Of a stretch of DNA of 64,000 nucleotides, positions 1 through 13,444 are shown in pieces. Origin of the DNA: Chrysogorgia sp. JL179-B06 (lineage: Eukaryota > Cnidaria > Anthozoa > Scleralcyonacea > Chrysogorgiidae). The notes beneath the pieces were generated by a model that did no database searches, was not told the DNA's origin, and saw only the letters and a program-made list of their open reading frames with translations. Location of the stretch: the NCBI GenBank assembly GCA_035772405.1, contig JAYKKM010000142.1, forward strand, positions 792,001 to 856,000, given 5' to 3'. Both the position numbers and the translations under genes were made by a program. Position 1 is the stretch's first letter, and every line of letters begins with the position of its first letter.

Positions 1-3000
1 AATGTATATTCTCAATATGGCTAACGAATGTATATTCTCAATATGGCTAACGAATGTATATTCTCAATATGGCTAACGAATGTATATTCTCAATATGGCT
101 AACGAATGTATATTCTCAATATGGCTAACGAATGTATATTCTCAATATGGCTAACGAATGTATATTCTCAATATGGCTAGCGAATGTATATTCTCAATAT
201 GGCTAACGAATGTATATTCTCAATATGGCTAACGAATGTATATTCTCAATATGGCTAACGAATGTATATTCTCAATATGGCTAGCGAATGTATATTCTCA
301 ATATGGCTAGCGAATGTATATTCTCAATATGGCTAACGAATGTATATTCTCAATATGGCTAACGAATGTATATTCTCAATATGGCTAACGAATGTATATT
401 CTCAATATGGCTAACGAATGTATATTCTCAATATGGCTAACGAATGTATATTCTCAATATGGCTAGCGAATGTATATTCTCAATATGGCTAGCGAATGTA
501 TATTCTCAATATGGCTAACGAATGTATATTCTCAATATGGCTAGCGAATGTATTCTCAATATGGCTAGCGAATGTATATTCTCAATATGGCTAACGAATG
601 TATATTCTCAATATGGCTAGCGAATGTATTCTCAATATGGCTAGCGAATGTATATTCTCAATATGGCTAACGAATGTATATTCTCAATATGGCTAACGAA
701 TGTATATTCTCAATATGGCTAACGAATGTATATTCTCAATATGGCTAGCGAATGTATATTCTCAATATGGCTAACGAATGTATATTCTCAATATGGCTAA
801 CGAATGTATATTCTCAATATGGCTAACGAATGTATTCTCAATATGGCTAACGAATGTATATTCTCAATATGGCTAACGAATGTATATTCTCAATATGGCT
901 AACGAATGTATATTCTCAATATGGCTAACGAATGTATTCTCAATATGGCTAACGAATGTATATTCTCAATATGGCTAGCGAATGTATATTCTCAATATGG
1001 CTAGCGAATGTATATTCTCAATATGGCTAACGAATGTATATTCTCAATATGGCTAACGAATGTATTCTCAATATGGCTAACGAATGTATATTCTCAATAT
1101 GGCTAGCGAATGTATATTCTCAATATGGCTAACGAATGTATATTCTCAATATGGCTAACGAATGTATATTCTCAATATGGCTAACGAATGTATATTCTCA
1201 ATATGGCTAACGAATGTATATTCTCAATATGGCTAGCGAATGTATATTCTCAATATGGCTAACGAATGTATATTCTCAATATGGCTAACGAATGTATATT
1301 CTCAATATGGCTAACGAATGTATATTCTCATTTCTCAATATGGCTAACGGATGTATATTCTCAATATGGCTAACGAATGTATATTCTCAATATGGCTAAC
1401 GAATGTATATTCTCAATATGGCTAACGAATGTATATTCTCAATATGGCTAACGAATGTATATTCTCAATATGGCTAACGAATGTATATTCTCAATATGGC
1501 TAGCGAATGTATATTCTCAATATGGCTAACGAATGTATATTCTCAATATGGCTAACGAATGTATATTCTCAATATGGCTAACGAATGTATATTCTCAATA
1601 TGGCTAACGAATGTATATTCTCAATATGGCTAACGAATGTATATTCTCAATATGGCTAACGAATGTATATTCTCAATATGGCTAGCGAATGTATATTCTC
1701 AATATGGCTAGCGAATGTATATTCTCAATATGGCTAACGAATGTATATTCTCAATATGGCTAACGAATGTATATTCTCAATATGGCTAACGAATGTATAT
1801 TCTCAATATGGCTAACGAATGTATATTCTCAATATGGCTAGCGAATGTATATTCTCAATATGGCTAGCGAATGTATATTCTCAATATGGCTAACGAATGT
1901 ATATTCTCAATATGGCTAACGAATGTATATTCTCAATATGGCTAACGAATGTATATTCTCAATATGGCTAACGAATGTATATTCTCAATATGGCTAACGA
2001 ATGTATATTCTCAATATGGCTAGCGAATGTATATTCTCAATATGGCTAGCGAATGTATATTCTCAATATGGCTAACGAATGTATATTCTCAATATGGCTA
2101 GCGAATGTATTCTCAATATGGCTAGCGAATGTATATTCTCAATATGGCTAACGAATGTATATTCTCAATATGGCTAGCGAATGTATTCTCAATATGGCTA
2201 GCGAATGTATATTCTCAATATGGCTAACGAATGTATATTCTCAATATGGCTAACGAATGTATATTCTCAATATGGCTAACGAATGTATATTCTCAATATG
2301 GCTAGCGAATGTATATTCTCAATATGGCTAACGAATGTATATTCTCAATATGGCTAACGAATGTATATTCTCAATATGGCTAACAAATGTATTCTCAATA
2401 TGGCTAACGAATGTATATTCTCAATATGGCTAACGAATGTATATTCTCAATATGGCTAACGAATGTATATTCTCAATATGGCTAACGAATGTATTCTCAA
2501 TATGGCTAACGAATGTATATTCTCAATATGGCTAGCGAATGTATATTCTCAATATGGCTAGCGAATGTATATTCTCAATATGGCTAACGAATGTATATTC
2601 TCAATATGGCTAACGAATGTATTCTCAATATGGCTAACGAATGTATATTCTCAATATGGCTAGCGAATGTATATTCTCAATATGGCTAGCGAATGTATAT
2701 TCTCAATATGGCTAACGAATGTATTCTCAATATGGCTAACGAATGTATATTCTCAATATGGCTAACGAATGTATATTCTCAATATGGCTAACGAATGTAT
2801 ATTCTCAATATGGCTAGCGAATGTATTCTCAATATGGCTAACGAATGTATATTCTCAATATGGCTAGCGAATGTATATTCTCAATATGGCTAACGAATGT
2901 ATATTCTCAATATGGCTAACGAATGTATATTCTCAATATGGCTAACGAATGTATATTCTCAATATGGCTAACGAATGTATATTCTCAATATGGCTGAACG

Positions 3001-5579
3001 AATGTATATTCTCAATATGGCTAGCGAATGTATTCTCAATATGGCTAACGAATGTATATTCTCAATATGGCTAACGAATGTATATTCTCAATATGGCTAA
3101 CGAATGTATATTCTCAATATGGCTAGCGAATGTATATTCTCAATATGGCTAACGAATGTATATTCTCAATATGGCTAGCGAATGTATTCTCAATATGGCT
3201 AGCGAATGTATATTCTCAATATGGCTATAGCGAATGTATTCTCATTCTCAATATGGCTAGCGAATGTATATTCTCAATATGGCTAGCGAATGTATTCTCA
3301 ATATGGCTATATAGCGAATGTATTCTCAATATGGCTATAGCGAATGTATTCTCAATATGGCTATAGCGAATGTATTCTCAATATGGCTAGCGAATGTATT
3401 CTCAATATGGCTAGCGAGCGAATGTATTCTCAATATGGCTAGCGAATGTATTCTCGCAATATGGCTATAGCGAATGTATTCTCAATATATGGCTAGCGAA
3501 TGTATTCTCAATATGGCTAGCCGAATGTATTCTCAATATGGCTATAGCGAATGTATTCTCAATATGGCTAGCGAATGTATATTCTCAATATGGCTAGCGA
3601 ATGTATTCTCAATATGGCTAGCGAATGTATATTCTCAATATGGCTAGCGAATGTATTCTCAATATGGCTAGCGAATGTATTCTCAATATGGCTATAGCGA
3701 ATCATGTATTCTCAATATGGCTATAGCGAATGTATTCTCAATATGCATGCATGGCTATAGCGAATGTATTCTCAATATGGCTATAGCGAATGTATTCTCA
3801 ATATGGCTATAGCGAATGTATTCTCAATATGACTATAGCGAATGTATTCTCAATATGGCTATAGCGAATGTATTCTCAATATGCTATAGCGAATGTATTC
3901 TCAATATGGCTATAGCGAATGTATTCTCAATATGGCTATAGCGAATGTATTCTCAATATAATGTATTCTCAATATGGCTATAGCGAATGTATTCTCAATA
4001 TGCTATAGCGAATGTCGTATTCTCAATATGCTATAGCGAATGTATTCTCAATATGCTATAGCGAATTGAATGTATTCTCAATATGCTATAGCGAATGTAT
4101 TCTCAATATGGCTATATAGCGAATGTATTCTCAATATGGCTATAGCGAATGTATTCTCAATATGCTATAGCGAATGTATTCTCAATATGCTATAGCGAAT
4201 GTATTCTCAATATGGCAGTATAGCGAATGTATTCTCAATGTATATTCTCAATATGCTATAGCGAATGTATTGTCAATATGCTATAGCGAATGTATTGTCA
4301 ACATGCTATAGCGAATGTATTCTCAATATGCTATAGCGAATGTATTCTCAATATGCTATAGCGAATGTATTCTCAATATGCTATAGCGAATGTATACTCA
4401 ATATGCTATAGCGAATGTATTCTCAATATGCTACTATAGCGAATGTATTCTCAATATGGCTATAGAGAATGTATTCTCAATATGCTATAGCGAATGTATT
4501 CTCAATATGCTATAGCGAATGTATTCTCAATATGCTATAGCGAATGTATTCTCAATATGGCAGTATAGCGAATGTATTCTCAATATGCTATAGCGAATGT
4601 ATATTCTCAATATGCTATAGCGAATGTATTCTCAATATGCTATAGCGAATGTATTCTCAATATCCTATAGCGAATGTATTCTCAATATGCTATAGCGAAT
4701 GTATTCTCAATATGCTATAGCGAATGTATTCTCAATATGCTACTATAGCGAATGTATTCTCAATATGGCTATAGCGAATGTATTCTCAATATGCTATAGC
4801 GAATGTATTCTCAATATGCTATAGCGAATGTATTCTCAATATGCTATAGCGAATGTATTCTCAATATGCTATAGCGAATGTATTCTCAATATGCTATAGC
4901 GAATGTATTCTCAATATGGCTATATAGCGAATGTATTCTCAATATGGCTATAGCGAATGTATTCTCAATATGCTATAGCGAATGTATTCTCAATATGGCA
5001 GTATAGCGAATGTATTCTCAATATGCTATAGCGAATGTATATTCTCAATATGCTATAGCGAATGTATTGTCAATATGCTATAGCGAATGTATTGTCAATA
5101 TGCTATAGCGAATGTATTGTCAATATGCTATAGCGAATGTATTCTCAATATGCTATAGCGAATGTATTCTCAATATGCTATAGCGAATGTATTCTCAATA
5201 TGCTATAGCGAATGTATTCTCAATATGCTACTAGCGAATGTATTCTCAATATGCTATAGCGAATGTATTCTCAATTATTATGCTATAGCGAATGTATTCT
5301 CAATATGCTATAGCGAATGTATTCTCAATATGCTATAGCGAATGTATTCTCAATATGCTATAGCGAATGTATTCTCAATATGCTATAGCGAATGTATTCT
5401 CAATATGCTATAGCGAATGTATTCTCAATATGCTATAGCGAATGTATTCCGTCAATATGCTGTAGCGAATGTATTCTCAATATGGCTATAGCGAATGTAT
5501 TCTCAATATGCTATAGCGAATGTATTCTCAATATGCTATAGCGAATGTATTCTCAATATGGCTATAGCGAATGGCTAGC
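1..5579. repeat. Large 24-26 bp minisatellite array
   Basis: Head-to-tail copies of a short unit fill the first 5.6 kb. Up to about 3,100 the unit is 26 bp (AATGTATATTCTCAATATGG plus CTAACG or CTAGCG) with scattered 24-bp versions. From about 3,200 a 25-bp version containing CTATAGCG takes over. Variant copies are ordered: the pattern of CTAA/CTAG and short units from about 181-1,128 recurs 1,557 bp later at about 1,738-2,685. The array ends at about 5,579 and may extend beyond the left edge. Open frames inside it (for example 3130-3366) are only the repeat read in one frame. Confidence 0.97.
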
Positions 5580-5927
5580 GAAGCCTACATAAAATAAAAT
5601 AAAATATGTTGGCTTCGAACTTGAAGAATCAGATGCCATTCTCGTGTATTTTTCTCTTTATCACGCATTCAGAATCAAATTTGCGCATATCATATCTATA
5701 TATTAGAAAATCTCTCTATATATATTTATATAACATGCAACGCGATGATGTCGCTTGACTCGAGGATTGAAAGGAAACACAACGCTTGATCATATGAATA
5801 TAGAGGAAGAATAAGAAATAAAATGTGAACTCCAAGCAGATCGATCAATTTTATTTCTGATAGTGGTATTTTCACTAGTCTGCGAAAGCAGACTGTGTCC
5901 TCACCCCCTACTTTCACCTATTCAGGC
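5580..5927. other. Unassigned AT-rich spacer
   Basis: Sequence between the minisatellite and the first MITE cluster. I see no gene, splice pattern or repeat in it. Confidence 0.5.
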
Positions 5928-5947
5928 TTAAACGCGTTTATTATATC

Positions 5948-6070
5948 GCATAAGTCTAAATATCTCAAGAACTAAGTAAAATATGAAAGAACTATAAATT
6001 AATATTCTTCATTATTTTAAGAGTTCTTTCAAATAAAACAAACTTAATTTTTGTTGCCAATGTCCTTTAA
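5948..6070. repeat. Truncated TTAA-type MITE end
   Basis: The last 60 bp, ending CCAATGTCCTTTAA, match the right end of the complete element at 56633-57106, so this is a one-ended relic. A 19-bp direct repeat beginning TTAAACGCG lies at 5928 and again at 6877, after the neighbouring MITE. Confidence 0.6.
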
Positions 6071-6876
6071 AGTGTCACTAAGACGAAAAAATCGTCTACC
6101 AATTTTGATCTTAGTTTATCATAATTACGAAATGAGGAAGAAAGGCGTTCTCGGTTTCTCAATATCTTATCACGTTCTCGAGATATTTAGGTTTTTGACA
6201 TATGCAAATTAGACAGTGTATGACGTCATTTTCTCACATAGACGTAAATAAAATAAACAAAATGAGGATTATTTCTGCAAATAATAGGTAGAAAGTTTTC
6301 AAACTTTGGACATTTATGGTAAGGTGGAATGTACACTCTACTGTACATATTATATAGTTGCCATGGAGATCGTTTGAAAATAAGCGTCTTTCGCCTAATA
6401 AAATTAAATCGTAATTTTTGTCACTTTTTAAAAAGAATAAGGTGATTTAAACCTCCGAAGTACAATATTTACATGTCTACAAATATTCGTGTGTATGCAT
6501 TACAATAAATGTTGTTTGATAAAGAAGAAATAAACACTTTTTGTTTTATAAATGACAGGTGCCTATTTCCAAACGATCTTCGTGGCAACAATATAATTTG
6601 TGCAGTACGGTGCACATTTCACCTTACCACAGATGTGTAAAGTTTGAAAACTTTCTACCTATTATTTGCAGAGATATTCCTCATTTTGTGAATTTTATTT
6701 TTGTCTATGTGAGAAAATGACGTCATACACTATCTAATTTGCATATGTCAAAACCTAAATATCTCGAGAACGGGATAAGATATTGAGGAACCGATAATGC
6801 CTTTCTTCTTCATTTTGTTATTATAATTTACTAAGATCAAAATTGGATAGACGATTTTTTTCGTCTTAGTGGCACT
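6071..6876. mobile_element. Fold-back MITE, TTAA target site
   Basis: Two arms of about 320 bp are inverted copies of each other (left starts AGTGTCACTAAGACG, right ends CGTCTTAGTGGCACT). TTAA stands directly outside each end (6067-6070 and 6877-6880). Internal landmarks such as ATGACGTCA and the CCATGGAGATCG/CGATCTTCGTGG pair are mirrored. It has no coding capacity. TTAA duplication suggests a piggyBac-like helper, which is inference. Confidence 0.85.
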
Positions 6877-7027
6877 TTAAACGCGTTTATTATATGCATG
6901 CAAAAATTACTGCATTCTGATTGCTAAGAGGAGTACAATTATTTTATTAATTGTACTGTACAATTAATGATTTTCCCAAAGCAAACAAAATGGATGATCA
7001 AATTTTGTTATGAATATAATAAACAAG

Positions 7028-7176
7028 TAATCATATGATATTTCTGGTATACAATTAAGGATTTACACTACTTGTGATATTTGAAAATTGTGCCAAATTG
7101 CACTCGCCTAACGGAAATTCAAATATAACTCCTAGTGTAAATCCTTAATTGTACTCGTTATAATATGATTACCTAT
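7028..7176. mobile_element. Small fold-back MITE, copy 1
   Basis: Inverted arms start TAATCATATGAT and end ATATGATTA. The same family recurs, better preserved, at 18928-19089 (shared core ATTAAGGATTTACACTAC). Confidence 0.7.
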
Positions 7177-7382
7177 ACTTATCGTTTCATGTTTTGACAC
7201 TGAAGTAGCGTAAACAGGCGAAATATCTGTGAACTGAAATTGACTGCCTGGAGTTCGCGTTTTATTTGTTATTCTCCATCCCACCCCACACTCTATCTCT
7301 CTTTCTCTTTCTCTTTAATTCGGAGACCATCCCGTGGTCTCCGAATCAACGCATCGGCACTCTTACCACTGAGTCAGGACAG

Positions 7383-7385
<3 letters not shown>

Positions 7386-7420
<35 letters not shown>
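7386..7420. repeat. (TA)n microsatellite
   Basis: About 17 uninterrupted TA dinucleotides. Confidence 0.95.
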
Positions 7421-7423
<3 letters not shown>

Positions 7424-7599
7424 GAATACTTATTAAATATTCACGAAGAAAAGACAAAGGAAATCAGTGGCATGACTGTGCATGTTGTCATACATCCGAT
7501 ACAAAATTCTGCTGATTTACATAAACGTTTACTTCGATTTACTCGGGTAAAATGGCTTGAATCTTCAATATTGTTGATAAAATCTTCAATATTGTCGTC

Positions 7600-7671
7600 C
7601 GTGTTGTATAACGGTATATATACAATCTCTCGCCTTCGGCTAGAGCTTGTATATCCGATACAACACGGCCG
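7600..7671. other. Long hairpin with TTCG tetraloop
   Basis: GTGTTGTATAACGG at the left is mirrored by CCGATACAACAC at the right. The arms continue inward to GCC-TTC-GGC, a c(UUCG)g tetraloop in RNA. It could be a MITE core or a structured transcript; nothing else identifies it. Confidence 0.6.
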
Positions 7672-7743
7672 CCGCATGTTGCCAAAATAGTATATCTACA
7701 TTTGTATAAAGCTAAAATTATGAAATAATATTTTAAAGAGCTA

Positions 7744-7746
<3 letters not shown>

Positions 7747-7790
<44 letters not shown>
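7747..7790. repeat. (TA)n microsatellite
   Basis: About 22 TA dinucleotides. Confidence 0.95.
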
Positions 7791-7793
<3 letters not shown>

Positions 7794-10270
7794 CAATCGC
7801 ATACTCTAAAAGGTTGGCCGCACTGCATAAATAGTGAGGGGTCCTTCGTCACAGAGTGAAACTTAAAGTAGAAACATTAGACCTCCTACACACAATTACT
7901 ACGGTACACCTTTTAGAGTATTTGATTTGTATTTCTACACTGCCTATACATGCAGCACACATGATAGACATTTTTTACATGACTCTAGCTGTGGTTACAT
8001 ACGACTTGAAATACACCATAAAATATTTTCCAGTCTTACCTAAAATCCCAAATAAATGTTTTTAATAGACAGCGCGTGATCACCGAGTCTTTGCAGTCCA
8101 ACAGCTATAGACGTATCATGTAGCATTTGATTACTTTCAACTGGCAATCCTCTGTAAATTGGATGGTGAAATTATCCAATAGAATAGAAGAACGTAAGAT
8201 TAATAGCAAAAACATTAACAATTGTACGAGAGGATCACTTTGAATAAAAATTATTGTTTGAACAGCACGAGCAGAGCTTCTTTATACAATGGCATTGTGT
8301 AATTACGAAAAAGCTACTGAAACGATTAATTTAAGTGCCGACTATCGCATATTCTCGTGGTTTAAGTCTCTTTCTTGATACAATTTCGGGTGTAGTTTCC
8401 AAAACAATTTATTTTCAATTTGGTGATTGAACAGCTAACTAAATAGTGTTTTTAACAGTAGGAGAATTAGACGGCAATATGTACAGCATGACACCAGATT
8501 GACTTTATAAGGTAGTGCTGTTTGAAAGCCATGATTAACACGTGACAGAACCCCAACAGAATCAGTGCTCAACAACACAGCATGCACATTTCCGATTTTT
8601 TTATCTTAAAACTTCCTTAGATTTACTTGAAATTATCGTACGTAATTTCTTTAATCAACGAATTGAGCAGTGTCAATACTATTTATTCCATGTGTCATTA
8701 TGTTAGTTGTATTATTATTCGGTATTAGAAAACTACATCACTCTCCCAGATTTGGAATAACACGTCTTCTGTCCAATGCAATGAACGTCATAAGACATCA
8801 TTCGGTAAGCACTCATGATCAGCTTCTCCGTTGGGAAAATAAATATAGAATAATACATGGATGTGCGGAAATATGAAATTTATTTCGAATGTTGAACAGG
8901 ATAAGTATTGCATGTTCTGTTTATAAAAAAATAGTCCCATTTTCCAACAAACATTACAGCATTTCTACGATTATATAGAAATTGGCCATTGGACTGCGAC
9001 AACAATGGCAAATACAATAAACAAAATAATCTCGAACTAACTGTTAGAGAAACAAGTAGTTTGTCGGCTTTTATGAACGAATTATTTATAGTGTTTAATC
9101 ACCTGTATTTAGCATAATTATTTTTGTGTAGTTGTTGTATTTTGTCTATATATAGGACCGTCGAAATTTACCAACCTCATATTTCCCGTTGCGCCTGCAA
9201 ATTCTCCCCTATTAATTTATGCGGGAAAGACCTTAGACGATACAAAGACGACTTGGTACGAGTCAGTCGTCTGTTAACTAAAATGGAAAATTGGACTTAT
9301 ATTTGTACTAAAACTAAATACGATGACGTCATCCCGTGGGAGAGATGTTTCATCAAAACATCATCACGAAAGAAAAACCGAACAGCATTTAACCAGTATA
9401 TCAAATTTAGATTCTGAATAGGCTTCCGCACAAGATCTACCTGACAACAGGTGTTTGGCAATTTGTGAATCGCATAAATTAATTGGGGTGTTACACTGTC
9501 TGTTAAGTTGTTGTTAGTTGGTATATATTGTTTGATCCACAATCTTTGAGATGCAGTTTTACCTACTTAGTGAGAACCGTAATCGTATATATACTAGAAC
9601 CGTGGTCGTATATCGTATAAATGACGCCGTAAATCATATATGATAATTCGTATTTATTCTATCTATAATAATATTATTATATCTATCCTAAACAAATATC
9701 TATTTTAAACATTAGACATATCTACTTACTTCTGTGACGAGTCTCCTTATTTCAGCTACAATACATTCTTATAATATCTCTTGATTCCTCGTGGTTCTAC
9801 TTACTGACTTTATTTAATCATCTTTATACACGGTAACTTATTAACCGATAGACCTCTTTCATAATGGCTAACATTTTAAATATTATTTTGTGCGCATATA
9901 AATTATCCTTTACAACGTCGTAATAGGAAGCAAAGATTCTTTTGAATTGCTGACACACAAACGAGGCCATATAGGTTGATTTAGATGCACATAAAGGAAT
10001 ATTTAAATTGGCCGCCATTATAATAACGGTCTATAAATTAACGTTAATGTCAACAGACCTATTAATATATCATTCTTAATAATGTCAATAAAACAAGAGG
10101 CATTTCCTTGAAAAGGGGCATTTTCTTGGAAGTGGATGGGCACGAACAATGGCATGATATCGAAGTTGGATATGTAAGATAATAGTAAATATATTTCAAT
10201 CTCAATTTCAACATCGACTTGGACCCATTATTTCGTGGGTATAGTGAAGGAAATTTGGCAAGAATTCATT
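7791..10270. other. Gene-poor intergenic stretch
   Basis: About 2.5 kb of AT-rich DNA. The only open frames are short (up to 97 codons at 9124-9417) and have no recognisable motif or conserved splice sites. I see no gene here. Confidence 0.5.
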
Positions 10271-10798
10271 ACTGATCTCTAAATAAAACTGGATCGAGCA
10301 ACTATATATATATTGTTCAGAAAAAGAAGCCGGAATAACTCGTGGCGGCCATCTTGTTGGGACATCTTATAGTTTTACGTCGCGACCATCTTATAGTTTT
10401 ACTATAGGCGACAGAGACTATCTGTCTGTGATCTTTTAAGATGCTTAAATTAATCAGTTGTCCAAGGTTTTCCAAAATATAGAGCACGAACTCGGCTCCT
10501 AGTCCATAACAGTAAATATGAAGCCGGAATTAGCGGTGGTTGCTTCAATATGACCACGGTGGTGACTCCAATATGGCCGCCACGCGCTTAGATTGTGTTC
10601 TATTACGGGAAAACCTTCAACACCTGATTCAATTCATTTTAGTATCTTAAAATATCAGAGACAGAAAGTCTCTGCCGCCTACAGTAAAACTATATAGCGT
10701 GGTCCCTTCAAGATGGCCTCCGCGAAATATTCCCGCCTTCATCTTTTCACAACACCCAAACAATAGTTGCTCGATCCAGTCTTTATTTAGAGATCAGT
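10271..10798. mobile_element. 528-bp MITE with long terminal inverted repeats
   Basis: The left end ACTGATCTCTAAATAAAACT and right end AGTCTTTATTTAGAGATCAGT are inverted copies of about 35 bp. Internally, CGACAGAGACTATCTGTCTG and CAGAGACAGAAAGTCTCTGC repeat the mirror, so most of the element folds back. No coding frame. Confidence 0.8.
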
Positions 10799-11009
10799 GA
10801 GATTCATATATTGAAGTTTAGTGTCGCTAGAAGCCTGGTACTGAATAAAAATATGTGCACATGTATATATTGGAAATAACACTGTTCCATAAAAATTAAT
10901 GAATTCTCATTAATTCTTCGGGGATAGCACTTGGATGGGTTACTGGGAATAACCTCGTGTTGATTCGTGAGCTTAGAACTCATGTGAGTTATTAGTTGAT
11001 CTCTCTCGT

Positions 11010-11200
11010 GTTTCGAGGGTTTTTCTCCGGGGTCACCGGTTTTTCACCCTCAGTAAAATCAACACTTAGATCTTGCTATGATGGGTCGTCTGGTGGCAGC
11101 CTGCGGCGCCTTTGACATACTTTTGACTCGGCCAGTCTTTTGTGACTGTTTTTAGGGTATGCGACAATGGACACAGACTATATCATATAGTCGCATGAAG
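11010..11200 (+). repeat. SINE-like body segment
   Basis: Contains TTTTTCTCCGGGGTCACCGG, followed by a segment ending in TTTTTAGGGTATGCG. From memory this resembles conserved central domains of invertebrate SINEs. No promoter head or tail was identified. Confidence 0.35.
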
Positions 11201-11583
11201 GTTTAGGATTAAGTTCAAGATTACGTTCAGGATTAGGGTTAGGATACTATATATTAAGGCCATGTCTTAATTTGAGGCTTCTTATAAGATATACACTTAA
11301 TTTTGTGAAGAGATCATGCTGTTGGATCCGCCTTGGAATTAACGGCGGTAATGGAATTTACGCCGGTCGAGATTAGCAGCACCCTCACCTGCGCCATCCG
11401 GGAGAGGGGACAATCAGGAGAGGCACGTCCATTAACTAACAACTGTGAAGCAGTAATCAAAGAGCAATCATAAGTAAAACGAATTTGACTATTGATCTTC
11501 CTATGTCTAGTCATTTCGTCGTTTTGTCATTTTCACTACATGGCAAGCAGAAACTATAAAACACCAATTTAACTTAAAGTTGT

Positions 11584-12330
11584 AACCTCGTACCCAGGGC
11601 ATTTTGCCTCCACGGTTGAAGGGCGGCGAAAATGGCCCTGGGATTGGCTGGTCGGTTCCATATTCTTATTGGCCAGTTTTAAAACTCGATTGATTCAGCA
11701 AGAGTATAATTTGTTCATCTAAATCCACATGTTAAGAAATTTCCTCGCCTAGAAATTTTACCACAAATAAGAAATATAAGGGCTTTGGTTAATTGTCAAG
11801 AACTGCAGTCGATATACTTGTTTATCCATGCTATTTACACAAGATAATCATGGATGTGGGAAACAGTCTTTCACCTATCACGGTGCTCAAGACTGGAACA
11901 CCTTACCAGAAGATCTTCGGAATACTAATCTTTTTTCATTATTTAAACTTAAACTTAAGAAACATTTAAAACTTTAATTTTTAGTTTTGTAATTTTCATT
12001 TATATTGTACTACTATATCTGTCACACCGTACCCTTTCTGTTATGTATGTATGTTTTACCTATGCAGGTCTCCACTGAAAATCACTTACGTGAGTGGACT
12101 TCCTGAATAAATATGGTTACTACTATGTATTATGAATTAGTTGCTTTTAGGATGTATGTTTACATGAACAAGTCTGTAGAACGTTGCATATCTCTCATTC
12201 ATTATCACATCAACATCACATCAAACAAAGACAAACACCTAAATTATCATAAATTATCATATCAAAACACCCAGAAATTCTGGGTGTCATGTGACCAGCC
12301 GTGGAGGTACAATGCCCTGGGGACGAGGTT
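11584..12330. mobile_element. Non-autonomous transposon with about 32-bp TIRs
   Basis: The left end AACCTCGTACCCAGGGCATT and right end AATGCCCTGGGGACGAGGTT are inverted copies. A truncated copy of the right end (ACCCAGAAATTCTGGGTG onward) occurs at 62840-62928. A LINE tail lies inside it. Confidence 0.7.
11849..11977 (+). pseudogene. C-terminal tail of a non-LTR reverse transcriptase
   Basis: A 42-codon open tail ends at TAA 11975-11977 and contains FTYHGAQDWNTLPEDLR followed by a Lys/Leu-rich end. This is the usual C-terminus of CR1/L2-type LINE polyproteins (YHGA..WN.LP..IR...). Non-coding DNA with several A/T runs follows. The 5' part of the LINE is absent, as expected from abortive reverse transcription. 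Confidence 0.75.
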
Positions 12331-12544
12331 GGTCAAGGTGAGATAGCAGAAATTAGTGAGAAAGCTACAAAACACGGTGGATGATATTGTGTTGCTGGCG
12401 CTCCATACAATACTAGTTGCCGAATCGCTTGACCTTTTTTTAAATTCCGCTCTCTTTCGTTCTCTGAAGCTCTCAGTCCCAGTCTCTGTGACACATTTTT
12501 TAATAAATTGGTCGATATTGATGCTTAAAAGCAACGTATTAAAG

Positions 12545-12930
12545 TGTCTATGAAGTGAATAATTCGCTAGCGTTTTTCGCGTAAAGTAGCACGGCAGGAG
12601 CGTACACTGAAAATTTCAAGTGAATCTGCTGCATAGTCTTCGAGCTATCAACTCTCAAAATTTGGCATGGCTAAATGTTTTTGGTGAAATCTGAAACGCG
12701 CGGTTTATTGTCTTGTGACGTATGCAGGTATACTTACTATGCATAATAACAATGGATTTGAACATTAATGATCCACCTGCATACGTCATATACCACATAT
12801 ATTTAAACTTTGAGAGTTGATAGCTCGAAGACTCTGCAGCAGATTCAGTTAAAATTTTCAATGAACGATCCTGCCGTGCTACTTTGTTCGTTAGAGCAAA
12901 ACAAATGCTCGCGATTTTTTCACTTCATTT
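12545..12930. mobile_element. Fold-back element
   Basis: Arms around 12583-12672 and 12807-12892 are inverted copies (AGTAGCACGGCAGGA versus TCCTGCCGTGCTACT; CTTCGAGCTATCAACTCTCA versus its complement). TATGCAGGT/ACCTGCATA sits nearer the centre. No coding frame. Confidence 0.75.
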
Positions 12931-13051
12931 TTATTCACTTTTAGAAAATAACAAATACACACTTTCAGTGTGTTCTAAACTGATGCATAACAACGTAAAA
13001 AGGCTTTAAAAAGTAATACAAACAGGCATGAAGTCATGCATGGGTGAAAAC

Positions 13052-13370
13052 CTTAAAGGGGAACTGTACCCAAAAAATAAATTAGTTTTAAATAAAAGGT
13101 AGTTTTACGGTATCTGCTCTTGTACTCGAGAAATAACGTTTTCATTCTCGTATTTCATGCTTCTGGACGCCGCTATTTTCAAGTTTGCTCGACGGTTCAT
13201 GAAAGTTGATGTACAGCGTTTTCTTTTCAATTTTGACGTCACTTGGGCTTGTCTTTTGTTCCTTGAACTCAATGACGTCAAAATTAAAAAGAAACTCCCG
13301 CTGGATATCGAGTCTGAAATAAGCAGGTTTAAACTTGAACCGCCACCTCGCAAAACAAAACAACGTTAAA
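13052..13370. mobile_element. Probable MITE starting TTAAAGGGGAACTGT
   Basis: Starts TTAAAGGGGAACTGTACCC and has an internal inverted repeat (CAATTTTGACGTCA / TGACGTCAAAATT). The 70-82 codon frames on both strands are by-products of this symmetry. The right end was not pinned. Confidence 0.45.
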
Positions 13371-13444
13371 AACGACGAGAAAAGAATTAAAAGCCATATA
13401 TTGAATTAATTTGTATTAAAGTGTACATAAATTGTATTAAAGTT

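Noticed and set aside
3130..3366. 78-codon open frame in the minisatellite
   Set aside because: It is the tandem repeat translated (IWLANVFS periodicity); no coding signal.
1..5579. CRISPR array
   Set aside because: Repeats are head to tail without unique spacers, in animal DNA.
7321..7385. tRNA-like segment on the minus strand (CTCAGTGGTAAGAGTG)
   Set aside because: A-box-like part only, B box not found; too weak to list.
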